64,000 nt of DNA, taken from DATARH01 sp963746885. GTDB lineage: Bacteria > Pseudomonadota > Alphaproteobacteria > ATCC43930 > CGMCC-115725. Every line of letters begins with the position of its first letter. The stretch's first letter is position 1. This document shows positions 12,365 through 21,336 of the stretch, piece after piece. The stretch is taken from positions 1 through 64,000 of the forward strand of contig CAVVDM010000017.1 in NCBI GenBank assembly GCA_963746885.1. Direction: 5' to 3'. The translations under genes were made by a program, and so were the position numbers. The notes beneath the pieces were generated by a model. That model was given only the letters and a program-made list of their open reading frames with translations. It was not told where the DNA came from and ran no database searches.

Positions 12365-15300
12365 CTAACGGATTTCTATGCGTTCATTGTTTTCAATCGC
12401 GTCTTCGAGCTCCTTGCGAAGCCGATCGATGAAACGCATCGACGTCTTCGTGCGTCTCGAGATAAGCGCCCCAGCAAGGCGCATCGGCTGGACGATCCGC
12501 CTCTTCTTGGCCGGCGGCTTCTGAACCTGCGGCTCGATCCGGTCCGCCGGCCTGACCCGTTACCGCTGCTCTGCCGGGCGGAACCGGGGCCGGTTGCTGG
12601 GCAGCCTTCTCGATTTCCGCGAAGGCCTCGTCGGCGGCATCGCGTGCCGAAGACTGGAGCTGGTAAATGTGGGCGATGCTGGTCTCGGTATCGACACGCT
12701 TTCTGAGCGCCTGGACAGGAAGAAGGCAGCGATTGCGCAGCTCGGGCGCCGCGCCGACGTCGTCGAGCTCGCCCTTTACCTTGGCTATGAAGCCGTCGAT
12801 CAGGGCGATGGCGTGATCGCGTCTTTCCTGCACAAGGCGATTGTTGATCTCGCCGACGCGGGCAATGAGCTTGTCCGCCTCCTTGATCAACCCGTAGGGC
12901 GCTTCGGCAGAAAGAATTTCCTCGATGCGCTTCAGACCCGCCGCCGCATCATCATCTTTGACCAGTTCATAGCGATTGAGGTCGAACGCCTGCCGGGCGC
13001 TGCGCAGCTTTTCCCAGGCCGGCTTCTGGGTCTCGTAAAAATTCTGCAGCTCGGCAATTGAATCGGCAAGGTCCAGAAAATCGTCCTTGTACTCGATGAA
13101 ATGCCCCAGGAACTGATAGCTATCCTGAATGGCGAGCGCCTTGGCGATCATGCCTTGGGCATCGGCAATGGCCGCCGAGCCGGGATAGTTGCCGGTATCA
13201 GCCAGCGGCTTCCATGAATTCAGATTGCTCTGCCAGCTTCCCAGTGCGGCGCGAACATGGGCGTTCAGCGCATCCTCACCGTCCGGCGCGATCGTCTGGA
13301 AGACATCCTTGGCGATGGCCCGCACCTTTTGCAGGCTGTCGCGATCGACCGTCTGGCGCTTGACGACTGTGACGCGCCGCCATTTATTCGGTCCATCGAT
13401 CGCGCTATAGATCGCATCCGGCGTGAGCGTGCCGCCATCGCTGACAAGGCTGAGCTCTCCCATCATCACGAGCCGCGCGACCAGCAGCACGGTCTCCCAA
13501 TCGTGCCATCCGTACGGCCTGCGCCCGAAGCGATCCTCCACCAGGTCATAGAGCACGACCTTGTGGCTCTTCGAGGCCATCAGGCTCACATAGTTCAGTA
13601 CCTCCTTAAGCGCCTCGGCATTGTGCGACGCCGCCTTCCAGTCCGAGCCCATCGTCGGGCGGCGCTGAACAGGACGGACCGGATTTCCGCCTGAGGATTG
13701 CTCGCCGGATGCTTGAGAAAGCCCAGCTTGGGGAAGGTGTTCTGAACGAGATAGCCGAGGGCGTCGTCGACGGCCGCGCCCGCTGAGCCGGACGGCGTTC
13801 CGCGCACCTGGCCGGCGGCATAATATTTCGCCTCGCGCATCAGGCGATCGATCAGGGATTTCAGGCGCTCGCGCCGCTCACGATTCTCTTCCTGCCGTTC
13901 ACGCAGGATCTTCAGAGTCGTCGGCGTCGCGGTGCCGTCATGTTTGCGCTTGATATATTTGTCAGTCTGCAGATAGGTGCGCAGTTCGCGCGCCAGCGCT
14001 TTGTCGTCGTCAAGCCTGATGACGACCTGGCCGTCATCCATCGTGCTTTGCGTGATGCAGCGCGCTTCATTGAAGGTTTCGTATTCCTCGCCGAGGGGCG
14101 TGAGAACCGAAACGGCAAGATCGCCTTCGGCCCTGCTGCCATAGGGATGCAGGTCGCAAAACCTGGTGACGCCAAAATCCTTGTTGTTGAGCGGATAGCG
14201 GTATTTGCGCAGCGAGCCGAGCACCTCGTCAAAGACCAGCTCGCCAAGGAACTTGCGTCTCTTCGCCGGCATTGAGATCGACATCCTTGATCTCGCGGCT
14301 GATATCGCGCTCTTCGTTGGTCAGGAAGAAATAGTCTTCGCCGTTGCGATTGACCAAGGTCTCCTTTTCAAGCCGCTGGAGGCTCGCTTCGATCTGATTG
14401 CGGATCGCGAGGCGATCGGCATCGATCTCGATCGATGAACAGCGTGACCAGATTTTCGACATTGCCGGTGATTTCATCGACGTAGCGGATCAGGAACAGC
14501 GTCTTGAGCACCAGCTCATCGAATGGCTCCAGGCTCGGATTGGACTTTGACGCTCTCAATCGCGCGGCGGACGACGCCTTCAAGAAAACTTTCGATTGCC
14601 GGGTAAAAGCGATAGAGCGGAACCAAGACACCGATTTCGTCGTCAGCAACGTCGAGGGCGCCGGTCTGGAACGCGTCGAGCATGGAGCGCTCGCCTTTGG
14701 CGAGGTGTAGCCCCGTGGCGCCGTATTTGCGGCTGCTCTCAAAAATCTTCTGAACCAGCTGGAACTGATATGGTGCGAACGGATAGTCGGCGATAAAATC
14801 ATCTTTTCCGGCATAGGGCCTGAAGGTCATGCCGGTATTCTTGAAACTCAGCTGGTTTTTCAGGATATCGGCTTTGGCATCGTAAACTTTGCCCAAGGGC
14901 AGTTTTTGCGTCATCGACTTTGGCAAGAAGGCGCTTCTGGATCACTTCATCGGCGTTGGCACCGGAGAGCGAGAGCCGGATCCGGAACCGCCCCTGGATC
15001 TTCGAAAAATCATTCGATTTCGATGCGCGCAGCTCCCCAAGAACCGCATCCATGTCCTCCTGCGAGGTCACAACGATCCAAGCGCGGCCGTTGCACGCCG
15101 TACCGAGATTCTCGGTGATGGTCTGAAGATTGAGCATCAGATGGGTGTCCTGGCCGATAAACTGGCCGATCTCGTCCACCAGGAACACGATCCGATGATC
15201 GGGGCCTTTGCTATCGTAGATATTCCTTTACCCATTTGGCAAAGTTCTCGACTGACAGGCTGAAGTCCGTTCGAAAGCGCTCAAGCCACGTGTCCGCGTC

Positions 15301-15981
15301 CTTGATGTCTTCACCTAGGATCTTGGACAAACGCGGCGGCGAGCGCTTCTCCGTGGAACTGATAGGCGTCTCGTTCCAGGTCCCAATCGATGTCGAATTC
15401 CTGTGCCAGTACGCTCTTAAATTCTTGCAGTTTTCCCTTTCCTGCGAGGTGGCGCTCCATGTGAGCGATATGGGGATAGTCGCCGCATATCCGAGCCGCT
15501 CATTGAACACCTTGAGGAACACGCGCAGAATGACATCCCGGCCATCGGCATTGCTCGCCTTGCTATCGATGTTGAAGAGAATGACATCGACATTGCTGCC
15601 GACGGCGCGCTTGATGTCAGCGGCGAGCATCGGGTCCTGAATTTTCTCCGAAAAAAAGTCGATTGCCTTCCGTGTAACGCTATCTTTGGTCACCTCTCTG
15701 TTTTCGAGAAGGTAGGAAAGGATCTTGATGAAATGAGATTTGCCGGAGCCGAAAAAGCCCGAAACCCAGACACCGACTTTGCTGGCCACATCGGGATCGC
15801 GCGCGTTGTCGATGGCGTTGAGATAGGCCTCAAAGAACTTGCGCAAATGAATGTCAAGCTCTTTGGTGACGACATATTCATCGAGCTCCTGCCAGACCGA
15901 TTCTGCATCAAACTGCTCGGCCTTGATTACGCCGTTGATCGGTCGATTAATAGGTCTTTCAAAAAGGGCTCTGATGTTCAC
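12365..15981 (-). pseudogene. brxC: BREX-1 P-loop ATPase BrxC (frameshifted)
   Basis: Large AAA-type ATPase of BREX, about 1200 residues, the usual size. I place the start at the GTG at 15981 because a GGAGA ribosome site lies 7 nt upstream and the product then begins with the family's N-terminus (NIRALFERPINRPINGVIKAEQ region); an upstream TTG at 15999 is less likely. Walker A GFFGSGKSH is near 15759 and a Walker B-like FLVDEIGQF near 15180. Pieces follow in changing frames through 15470, 15208, 14895, 14540, 14430, 14265, 13640 and 12510 to a TAG at 12367-12365 (ending ENNERIEIR), so at least seven frameshifts. It begins 15 bp after the brxB stop and is followed by pglX after 15 bp. Role in BREX: essential, exact activity unknown. 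Confidence 0.9.
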
Positions 15982-15993
15982 GTGAGTTTCTCC
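15979..15993 (-). promoter_or_regulatory. Ribosome binding site and GTG start of brxC
   Basis: On the minus strand GGAGA (15993-15989) is followed after 7 nt by GTG (15981-15979). The same bases include the region just after the brxB stop TGA (15998-15996). This decides the start in favour of GTG over the in-frame TTG at 15999. Confidence 0.65.
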
Positions 15994-15995
15994 AA

Positions 15996-16569
15996 TCAAT
16001 CGACCAGCCGGAACGCTCGGTAATAGGGATTATCCTTAAGCATCCCGAATAGCCGCAGGCTCTGCCCGTCATATTTGCCGGGGATAGAACAGCACCAAAG
16101 GCGTGCTGCCCATCAGGGCATGTAAGTTATTCAGAAGGTTGTGCGTCCGTACCAGTGGGTAGGCGGCGCCTACTCCAGAAACGAAAATGATATCGTGATC
16201 CTCCGGCGGTGCCGCCTTGACGAGCACGTTGGCCAACCGCGTCGCATCAAGCGGCGCTTTGAGCGCTGCGAGCGCAGCGTCGTTACCCTTAGCTCGCTGA
16301 AGAGCGACCGCCTTGTCGAACAGCCCGCGCTCTCTTAGATAAGCAAGGATCATTTGCCACAGATTTACGTGTTTGATTCGCAGACCTGGCCGCCGCCTGG
16401 GTATTTGGGACAACAGGAATGAAATATGTTCGCGCACAGCAAGCTCATGTTCTGGCGCGTAGTCAAATGCGTAGAAGGGGATTTCGTTGCCAAGCCCACG
16501 TCCTGAAAGGAACTCATCGGATGTGACCCGATCGAGGATTTTGTTAAGACGGGCGGTCAGATCGCTCAT
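15996..16569 (-). pseudogene. brxB: BREX protein BrxB, DUF1788 (single frameshift near C-terminus)
   Basis: Small BREX-1 core protein of about 190 residues, DUF1788 type; biochemical role unknown. The ATG at 16569 overlaps the brxA stop as ATGA. The frame is intact to about 16075, where CCCC replaces an expected CCC and a premature stop follows (…LVLFYPRQI). Removing one C restores LVLFYPGKYDGQSLRLFG… and the conserved ending NPYYRAFRLVD with a TGA at 15998-15996, 15 bp before brxC. Only about the last 30 residues are affected, so this is either a sequencing slip or a recent inactivation. Confidence 0.88.
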
Positions 16570-17268
16570 AGCACTACCTGCATACGTTCGATAACAAACT
16601 GTTCGCTGTGCTCACGCAGATAGGCTATTACCACCGATGACAGCTGCACGGGCTGAAGGAGATAGTCCTTCGTATCAGCTATGAAACCGACCTCCTTGAG
16701 AATCTGAAAAACGCTGTCACCAAGCTTGTTGACCGTCGATTCATTCCAGATCGGCATAGCCGGGTCTTGATTCTGTAGATGTTCAATGAACTGCATCCAT
16801 AGTCTGCGAGGTAGATCATGCTTGAAAGTGCGAAACTGCTCCCGCACGACCTCGTCCATAAACGCGCCGAGCAGTGGGCTGTGTTTGATCGCCGCCGCAA
16901 AGAGAGCGTGCGTTGCAGTCTCTTTCGAGCCGTCGCGAACCAACCGCCACAAGTCCGGGACCCATCGTCGTCAGCCGAGCGCGGAGCAGGGTAGCCTGCC
17001 GCATCGCCGTGGCAGGCGAGCGCTTCTGGAGCACGTTCGCCTCTTCAATCGCCTGCTTCCATTGCTGGGGATCGACATCGTCGAGCAGCAGGCCAGCGAT
17101 GATGCGACTTTCCTGGAGCTTCAGTGATCCGCCGGCGATATCGGCTTTGAATTTAGGCTCGGTCTTATCTGACAATTTCTTGTATGGACGATCGGATCGA
17201 GACGGCGAGCAACGCCGCTTCGGCTCGAACTTTGTGATATTACCCTTCTTTTGAAAGGAGCTAGCCAT
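16566..17268 (-). pseudogene. brxA: BREX protein BrxA, DUF1819 (single frameshift)
   Basis: Small BREX-1 core protein, DUF1819 family; family members bind DNA. The ATG at 17268 (MASSFQKKGN…) overlaps the stop of the upstream small gene, so I chose it; a TTG near 17176 just before SDKTEPKFKADIAGG is an alternative giving the more usual length of about 200 residues. The first piece runs to about 16955 (ARLTTMGP), the second continues as DLWRLVRDGSKETA… to the stop at 16566. The break sits in GGTCCCGGAC where one C too many shifts the frame. The stop overlaps the brxB start by 4 bp. Confidence 0.87.
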
Positions 17269-17467
17269 TGCGCAGCCCCGTGTCGGCAGGCGGTGCCGCT
17301 TCCGAGATGCCGGGATCGGCGGTGGTTCCCTCAGATCTTGCTGAGACATATGCCCGCATAAATTCTCGCAGCACCTGTGCCGCAGGCCTATCTTGCGCCT
17401 TGCAAGCCGCAATGAACTGCTCCCGAAGCTCCTTCTGCACCCTTATGCGAAGACCGACATCTTTCAT
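17261..17467 (-). CDS. Small ribbon-helix-helix-like protein heading the BREX operon
   Basis: A 68-residue protein, MKDVGLRIRVQKELREQF followed by a helix and a basic patch, ending in a low-complexity tail. A short strand (GLRIRV) followed by two helices resembles ribbon-helix-helix DNA-binding proteins and accessory mobilization proteins, but I recognise no specific family. It is the first gene before brxA, whose ATG lies inside its end (8-bp overlap), so it is part of the operon. It begins 108 bp after the relaxase stop on the same strand. A plausible role is autoregulation of BREX; it could equally be an accessory protein of the mobilization genes. Function is inferred from size, fold pattern and position only. 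Confidence 0.55.
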   Translation of the reverse strand: MKDVGLRIRVQKELREQFIAACKAQDRPAAQVLREFMRAYVSARSEGTTADPGISEAAPPADTGLRNG

Positions 17468-17574
17468 CTTCGTAAGGTAGCCAATGGATACACATTTGGG
17501 TAGGAAAATCTCAGGTTATCCCGCACTTAGGCGAGTCTCCGTAATCCCATCGTGCGAATTTCGCGCGGCGGGCC

Positions 17575-19522
17575 TCATCGATCGGGTTTGAACCCCGGCT
17601 TACCCTTACCGCGCGGCCGCAATGGACGGCTGCCGGCTAAGGACCCTTGATCACACGAACTCTTGTGCCGGGGTGGCCGGGTGTCTGAATCACCGCCGCT
17701 GCGGCCGTCCCCAGCGCCGGACGCGGCGTTGAATTCCCGGTCCAGTTCGGGTCTGCGCCTGCGCGGTTTGCGGCGGAGAATTTTCTCTTCGGCAGCGGGG
17801 GCGGGACTGTCCGCGCCGCCGCCTTCACCGCTGTCATCGCCTCCGCCGCTTGCCGCGTCGTTGAAGGCGCTGAGCAAGGCGAGAACCTGCCGGTCTCTTC
17901 GGTTCCGATCCCGCCGTTCGCGGCGGCGGCGAGTTGCTTCATCGGCGGCGGGCGCGGGCGCATTAGCGCCGCCGGCCTCGCCGCTTTCATCTTCGCTGCC
18001 ACCTGATGCGCGCGCGAACGCCTGGGTGAGCCGAATATGCCCGTCCTGCGCCGGCTGCTCCGCGCTACGCTCGAATTCCCGCGCCAGCGGCGCCCGCGAT
18101 CGCCGCGCACCCGTGCCGCCGCTTTCCTTGAGGGCAGGGGCCAGAAAAGGCATGTGAATATGCCGGGCATTGATCGCCTGCCGCCGCGCTCTCAGCGCGG
18201 CGGTTTCCAGTGTTTGACACTCGCGCCGCTCGATCTGGCCCAGCGCCCGCAACCGGCGCTGTATGTCGGCGGCCCGTAATTCATGGCGGTGGGCGAGGTC
18301 ATCGCGCTCATGCTGCTGACGCTGGCTCAGCGCCGCCCGCAAAGCCAGATACGCACCGTATCGTTTGCGGTCGCGATAGCGCTGCACCTTCCTGGTGATG
18401 AGCGCGACGCCGGTGACCCGTCCAAGGAAGGCGGCAAGGCCCTTCGGCTTTCGCCGCGCGCGCTCAAGCCGGATGCGCTTGCCTTCGGAAAGGTAGGCGG
18501 ATTTCAGCTCCCGGCGTGCGGCCTGCTGCGCGGCTGCAAGCGTCGCCCGTTCTTCATGCTGTTGCTTGCGCAAGGCCGCCATCTCCCGTTCGGCGGCCTG
18601 CCGCCGGGCCGCCTGCGCGTGGATAAGCACCGTGGCCTCATCGGGTTCCGTCCGCGCGGTTTCGAACGCCTCGATCAGCGTGCGGCGCTGCGCGGCGATT
18701 TCCTGCGCCCGCTCGGCAGTCGGCAGCTTGCCCGGCACATAATCCGGTCCCAGGAAGTCGCGCACATGCCTTGCGCGTACGGCCGGATCGTCGATCAGCC
18801 GCGTCAGCGCCGTCGTATGGCCGTAAGCATCGACCAGCACGACGCGGGTTCCGTTGCGCCCTTGCGCGAGGATATAGCCGAGATCGGCAAGCGCGCCGAC
18901 AAAGGCGCTGCCGGTATCGCTGCGCCGCCAGGCATCGCTTACCGCCGCCATGCGCTCTTCGTGGCTGATGCCGGTCTGCTTTTGCTTCACGCAGTCATAG
19001 GCGGAGAGTTGGCGGTTGCGGCGCTGCCCGGCCTGCTGCCGCTCATAGCCCGGCGGCAGGGCAAGGCCGTGATCGCGGGCGAACGTGCGCGTCACCGTCA
19101 TCATCTTCTCCTTGAAAAAGGACAGCGGCACGGCCCGCTTGTTCTGCACGTCGATGCGCGACCAGACGACATGGCAGTGTTCGCGCTGCCCGGCCGTGTT
19201 CGTCCCGCTTGATGTGGAAGACGATGGCGCGCGGTTGCTCCGCGAGGCCGAGCGCGGCTTCGGCGCGGCCGATGTAATCGAGATATTGCTCGCGGGTCAG
19301 CCGGCCCTGCCGCTCGTCCGGATTGATCGACAGGCTGCACAGATATTGGCGGCAGCGGGTCAGCGCCTCGGCGATGGCTTCCCATTCGGCCAGGGCGCCA
19401 TGCAGGTCGCGCGCGACGGCGCCGCGCACCTGCGGCAACTCGACTTGCTCGTTGTCGTGCGCGTTCATCAGGTGGGTCGCGAGGTCCTGGCCGCCGCCGC
19501 GTTGCGAAGCGAACGGGATCAT
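17575..19522 (-). pseudogene. Relaxase/mobilization nuclease (single frameshift)
   Basis: Relaxase that nicks one strand at oriT to start conjugative transfer. The N-terminal piece runs from the ATG at 19522 to about 19200, the second from there to 17575. They join inside the conserved active-site region: the restored sequence reads KRDEHGRQREHCHVVWSRID, with the histidine triad HxH expected in relaxases. The break is a GGG that should be GG. The C-terminal half is Arg/Ala-rich coiled coil (about 18700-18200) and then a low-complexity acidic/basic tail. Total is about 648 residues. Its start overlaps the MobC-like gene as ATGA. No type IV secretion or coupling-protein genes are in view, so the element would be mobilizable rather than self-transmissible unless those lie to the left. 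Confidence 0.82.
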
Positions 19523-19851
19523 GGCGCGCGCCCCATCAGGGTGATCAGCGCGGTGCGGATATCGGCCAGATCCTCCTGCACCGCCTCGATCGAAAGCGTG
19601 CTGCCGTCGGCGCCCACAAGCTCGATCTCGCGGAGTCGGTCGTTGATGGCGGCTGTGCGGGCGAGAAGGCGGGCGAGCGCTTGCAGCTCGTCCGGCCGAT
19701 GGCGATTACGGCCGAAGATCGCTTCCGTAATGAAGGCGTTGGTCGAAAGCCCGGAAGCGGAAACGCGCGCATGAAACTCCTCCGCCAGGCCCCTCGGCGG
19801 GCGGTAAGAGATCGGCGCCGGGCGCCGATTTTGCACGCGTTCATCGGACAT
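19519..19851 (-). CDS. MobC-like relaxosome accessory protein
   Basis: A 110-residue protein with the MobC pattern: a strand (APISYRPPRGLAEEFHARV), SASGLSTNAFITEAIFG, then helices (DELQALARLLARTAAINDRLREIE) and a C-terminal helix. MobC-type proteins are ribbon-helix-helix-like proteins that bind oriT and help the relaxase. The stop overlaps the relaxase start by 4 bp, and the region just upstream of the gene is rich in inverted repeats, as expected for oriT. Confidence is good for the family, with no clue to the plasmid group. Confidence 0.75.
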   Translation of the reverse strand: MSDERVQNRRPAPISYRPPRGLAEEFHARVSASGLSTNAFITEAIFGRNRHRPDELQALARLLARTAAINDRLREIELVGADGSTLSIEAVQEDLADIRTALITLMGRAP

Positions 19852-19859
19852 GGCCTCCT

Positions 19860-20340
19860 TCAGGCACGGCGCGTGACCGCAAACCTTCCTCCAAGGTTTT
19901 CCTGCTCAACACGCGCATCCCGTGCCCGAGGCCGTCGCCAGGGGTGCAGGGGCTTCCCCTGCCGGGGTCCAGCCGGCGGACGGCTGGTCTGGTTTCCAAA
20001 GGGCACGAAGGCTCTTTGGCGTCAGCCCGCCATAGCCGGAGGCGGGGGCGGGTCGAAGCCGGTGGCGAAACACCGGTCGTGGTTCAGGGCGCGAAAGCCC
20101 TGATCGATGGGCGTCCAGAGGGAGAAGCGAAATCTCCCTTTGGTCCATGGGTCCAGGGAGAGGGACATCGCCCTGGCCGTGATGCAACGGCGGATACGTT
20201 GCCCTGGGGGGTCCGCGGGGGATGGGAAATCCCCCCGCAAGGTGGGCGTGGTAGTACCAACGCACACCTTGTATCAACCCGCTTTCTAGGATGGCGCTCG
20301 CTATACCTCAGTATAGCTCGCGAACGGTAAACGGCAACTT
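19860..20340. other. Candidate origin of transfer (oriT) region
   Basis: Noncoding stretch between the divergent mobC-like gene and the small-gene operon. It holds three perfect inverted repeats: GCAGGGG/CCCCTGC at 19946-19962, CCAGCCG/CGGCTGG at 19969-19987, and GCTATAC-CTCA-GTATAGC at 20300-20317. On the minus strand the last is followed after 6 nt by CATCCTAG (20293-20286), which resembles the nic core TATCCTG of MOBP relaxases such as RP4. Position upstream of mobC plus relaxase is what oriT regions show. The exact nic site is inferred. Confidence 0.5.
20300..20317. repeat. Perfect 7-bp inverted repeat next to putative nic site
   Basis: GCTATAC and GTATAGC separated by CTCA. It lies beside the CATCCTAG motif read on the minus strand and is the best candidate for the relaxase recognition hairpin. 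Confidence 0.6.
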
Positions 20341-20449
20341 AAGATAGGTATTGAACAGGGAAGGCCGCAGATCAAAATCGCCAACGGGAACAATGACAAG
20401 GAAGAAATTCTTCGTTTTCGTATTGCCGCATAAAAGATAGTTATTTCTA

Positions 20450-20479
20450 TTGACCACATCCTTTGGTAGAGTGTATTAT
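20450..20479 (+). promoter_or_regulatory. Sigma70-type promoter of the small-gene operon
   Basis: TTGACC at 20450-20455 and TATTAT at 20474-20479, spaced 18 nt, in an AT-rich stretch. An AGGAA ribosome site (20506-20510) and the ATG at 20517 follow at the expected distance. Confidence 0.6.
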
Positions 20480-20516
20480 GAAAATATATACGACAAATTC
20501 ATTTTAGGAAATTACG

Positions 20517-20792
20517 ATGAAAAAGAAGCACTTTAGCACAAGCGGCCTTACAATCAATTACGCGGAGCTTGGGACAATCAGCGTTGACGAGTTCCGTGAT
20601 GCCGTCATCGAGGACATAGAGGCCCTGAAAGACCTCTACAATATTCGGTTCGTCAAAGCGCCGCGCCTGCGGATAAACGCCACCAACGAGTATGGCGAGC
20701 CGGTTAGGGTCGTCCGCCCCACGGGCGGCGGGACGATCGATTACATGGATACGCACCATTACCGGCCGGCCTGCAAGGACTACGATCTGTAA
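20517..20792 (+). CDS. Small protein of unknown function (91 aa)
   Basis: Begins at the ATG at 20517 with AGGAA 6 nt upstream and a consensus-like promoter further up, so expression is well supported. The protein is hydrophilic, starts MKKKHFSTSGLTINYAELG and contains a central acidic helix (DEFRDAVIEDIEALKDLYN) followed by a strand-rich part and TGGGTIDYMDTHHYRP. No membrane segment or signal peptide. I recognise no family. It lies between the oriT-like region and the integrase, where mobile elements often keep small regulators, excision helpers or anti-host-defence proteins. The next gene starts directly after its stop. Confidence 0.6.
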   Translation: MKKKHFSTSGLTINYAELGTISVDEFRDAVIEDIEALKDLYNIRFVKAPRLRINATNEYGEPVRVVRPTGGGTIDYMDTHHYRPACKDYDL

Positions 20793-21092
20793 GTGGCGGG
20801 CGAGACGATGGCTGATTGGGGACCGAATGATTTCATGGGGAAGATCGCAATCCGCGCGCGACCTGTAAAGCTGCCTCATGTCTTCAATCGGAGTTCGACC
20901 GTAGGAACAGCGCCGGTAACCGATGAACAGGTCCTGGATGCGTATCGAACGATGGCACAGATCGTATCCCTGCACGGCGACACATACTTGCCGATATTCA
21001 TCCGCCTTCACGCAGAACTGGAATCCCGGAAAAGTGAAAAATCCATGCTCAAAATTGCCCAGGAAGTCGCGGGATTCGAACCCGGCCGGTAA
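20793..21092 (+). CDS. Small protein of unknown function (99 aa), coupled to upstream gene
   Basis: GTG start immediately after the TAA of the preceding gene (20790-20792), so translation is probably coupled; an internal ATG at 20808 is an alternative start. Contains a helical core, TDEQVLDAYRTMAQIVSLHG, then LPIFIRLHAELESRKSEKSM. No family recognised. The last codons (VAGFEPGR) coincide with a tRNA T-arm-like string on the opposite strand, so the C-terminus may derive from an old attachment site. Real gene likely from the coupling, function unknown. Confidence 0.5.
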   Translation: MAGETMADWGPNDFMGKIAIRARPVKLPHVFNRSSTVGTAPVTDEQVLDAYRTMAQIVSLHGDTYLPIFIRLHAELESRKSEKSMLKIAQEVAGFEPGR

Positions 21093-21115
21093 CAATCCAT
21101 CTTCATACATTTCTT

Positions 21116-21325
21116 CATACAAAATTACATACACGGAAAAATTCCTAAAGATAAATATTTGAAAACGCGCAATAATTTTCACCGCTTGAAAGCGTTGGCG
21201 TCCGTAGGGGACGCCACATAATTCCATCAGAAAAACAATATAGCATTGAAAATCAAAGGAAAAATTTATTTTCTTGTGAGACTCGTCGAATTGGGTCATA
21301 ATTATTACATACAAAATTACATACA
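21116..21325. repeat. 18-bp direct repeats upstream of the integrase
   Basis: CATACAAAATTACATACA occurs at 21116-21133 and again at 21308-21325, the second just upstream of the integrase ATG. An inverted repeat, GGCGTCC/GGACGCC, lies between them at 21197-21215. Repeats like these next to an integrase may be arm-type binding sites or operators; the inverted repeat could also end the small-gene transcript, although no T-run follows. Confidence 0.5.
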
Positions 21326-21336
21326 AATTTACATTC

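Noticed and set aside
21061..21092. tRNA T-arm-like string (GATTCGAACCCGG) at the end of the small gene, as a possible tRNA on the minus strand
   Set aside because: Only a T-arm-like stem-loop is present; no acceptor, D-arm or anticodon arm can be drawn around it. It may be an old attachment-site scrap, which I cannot support further.
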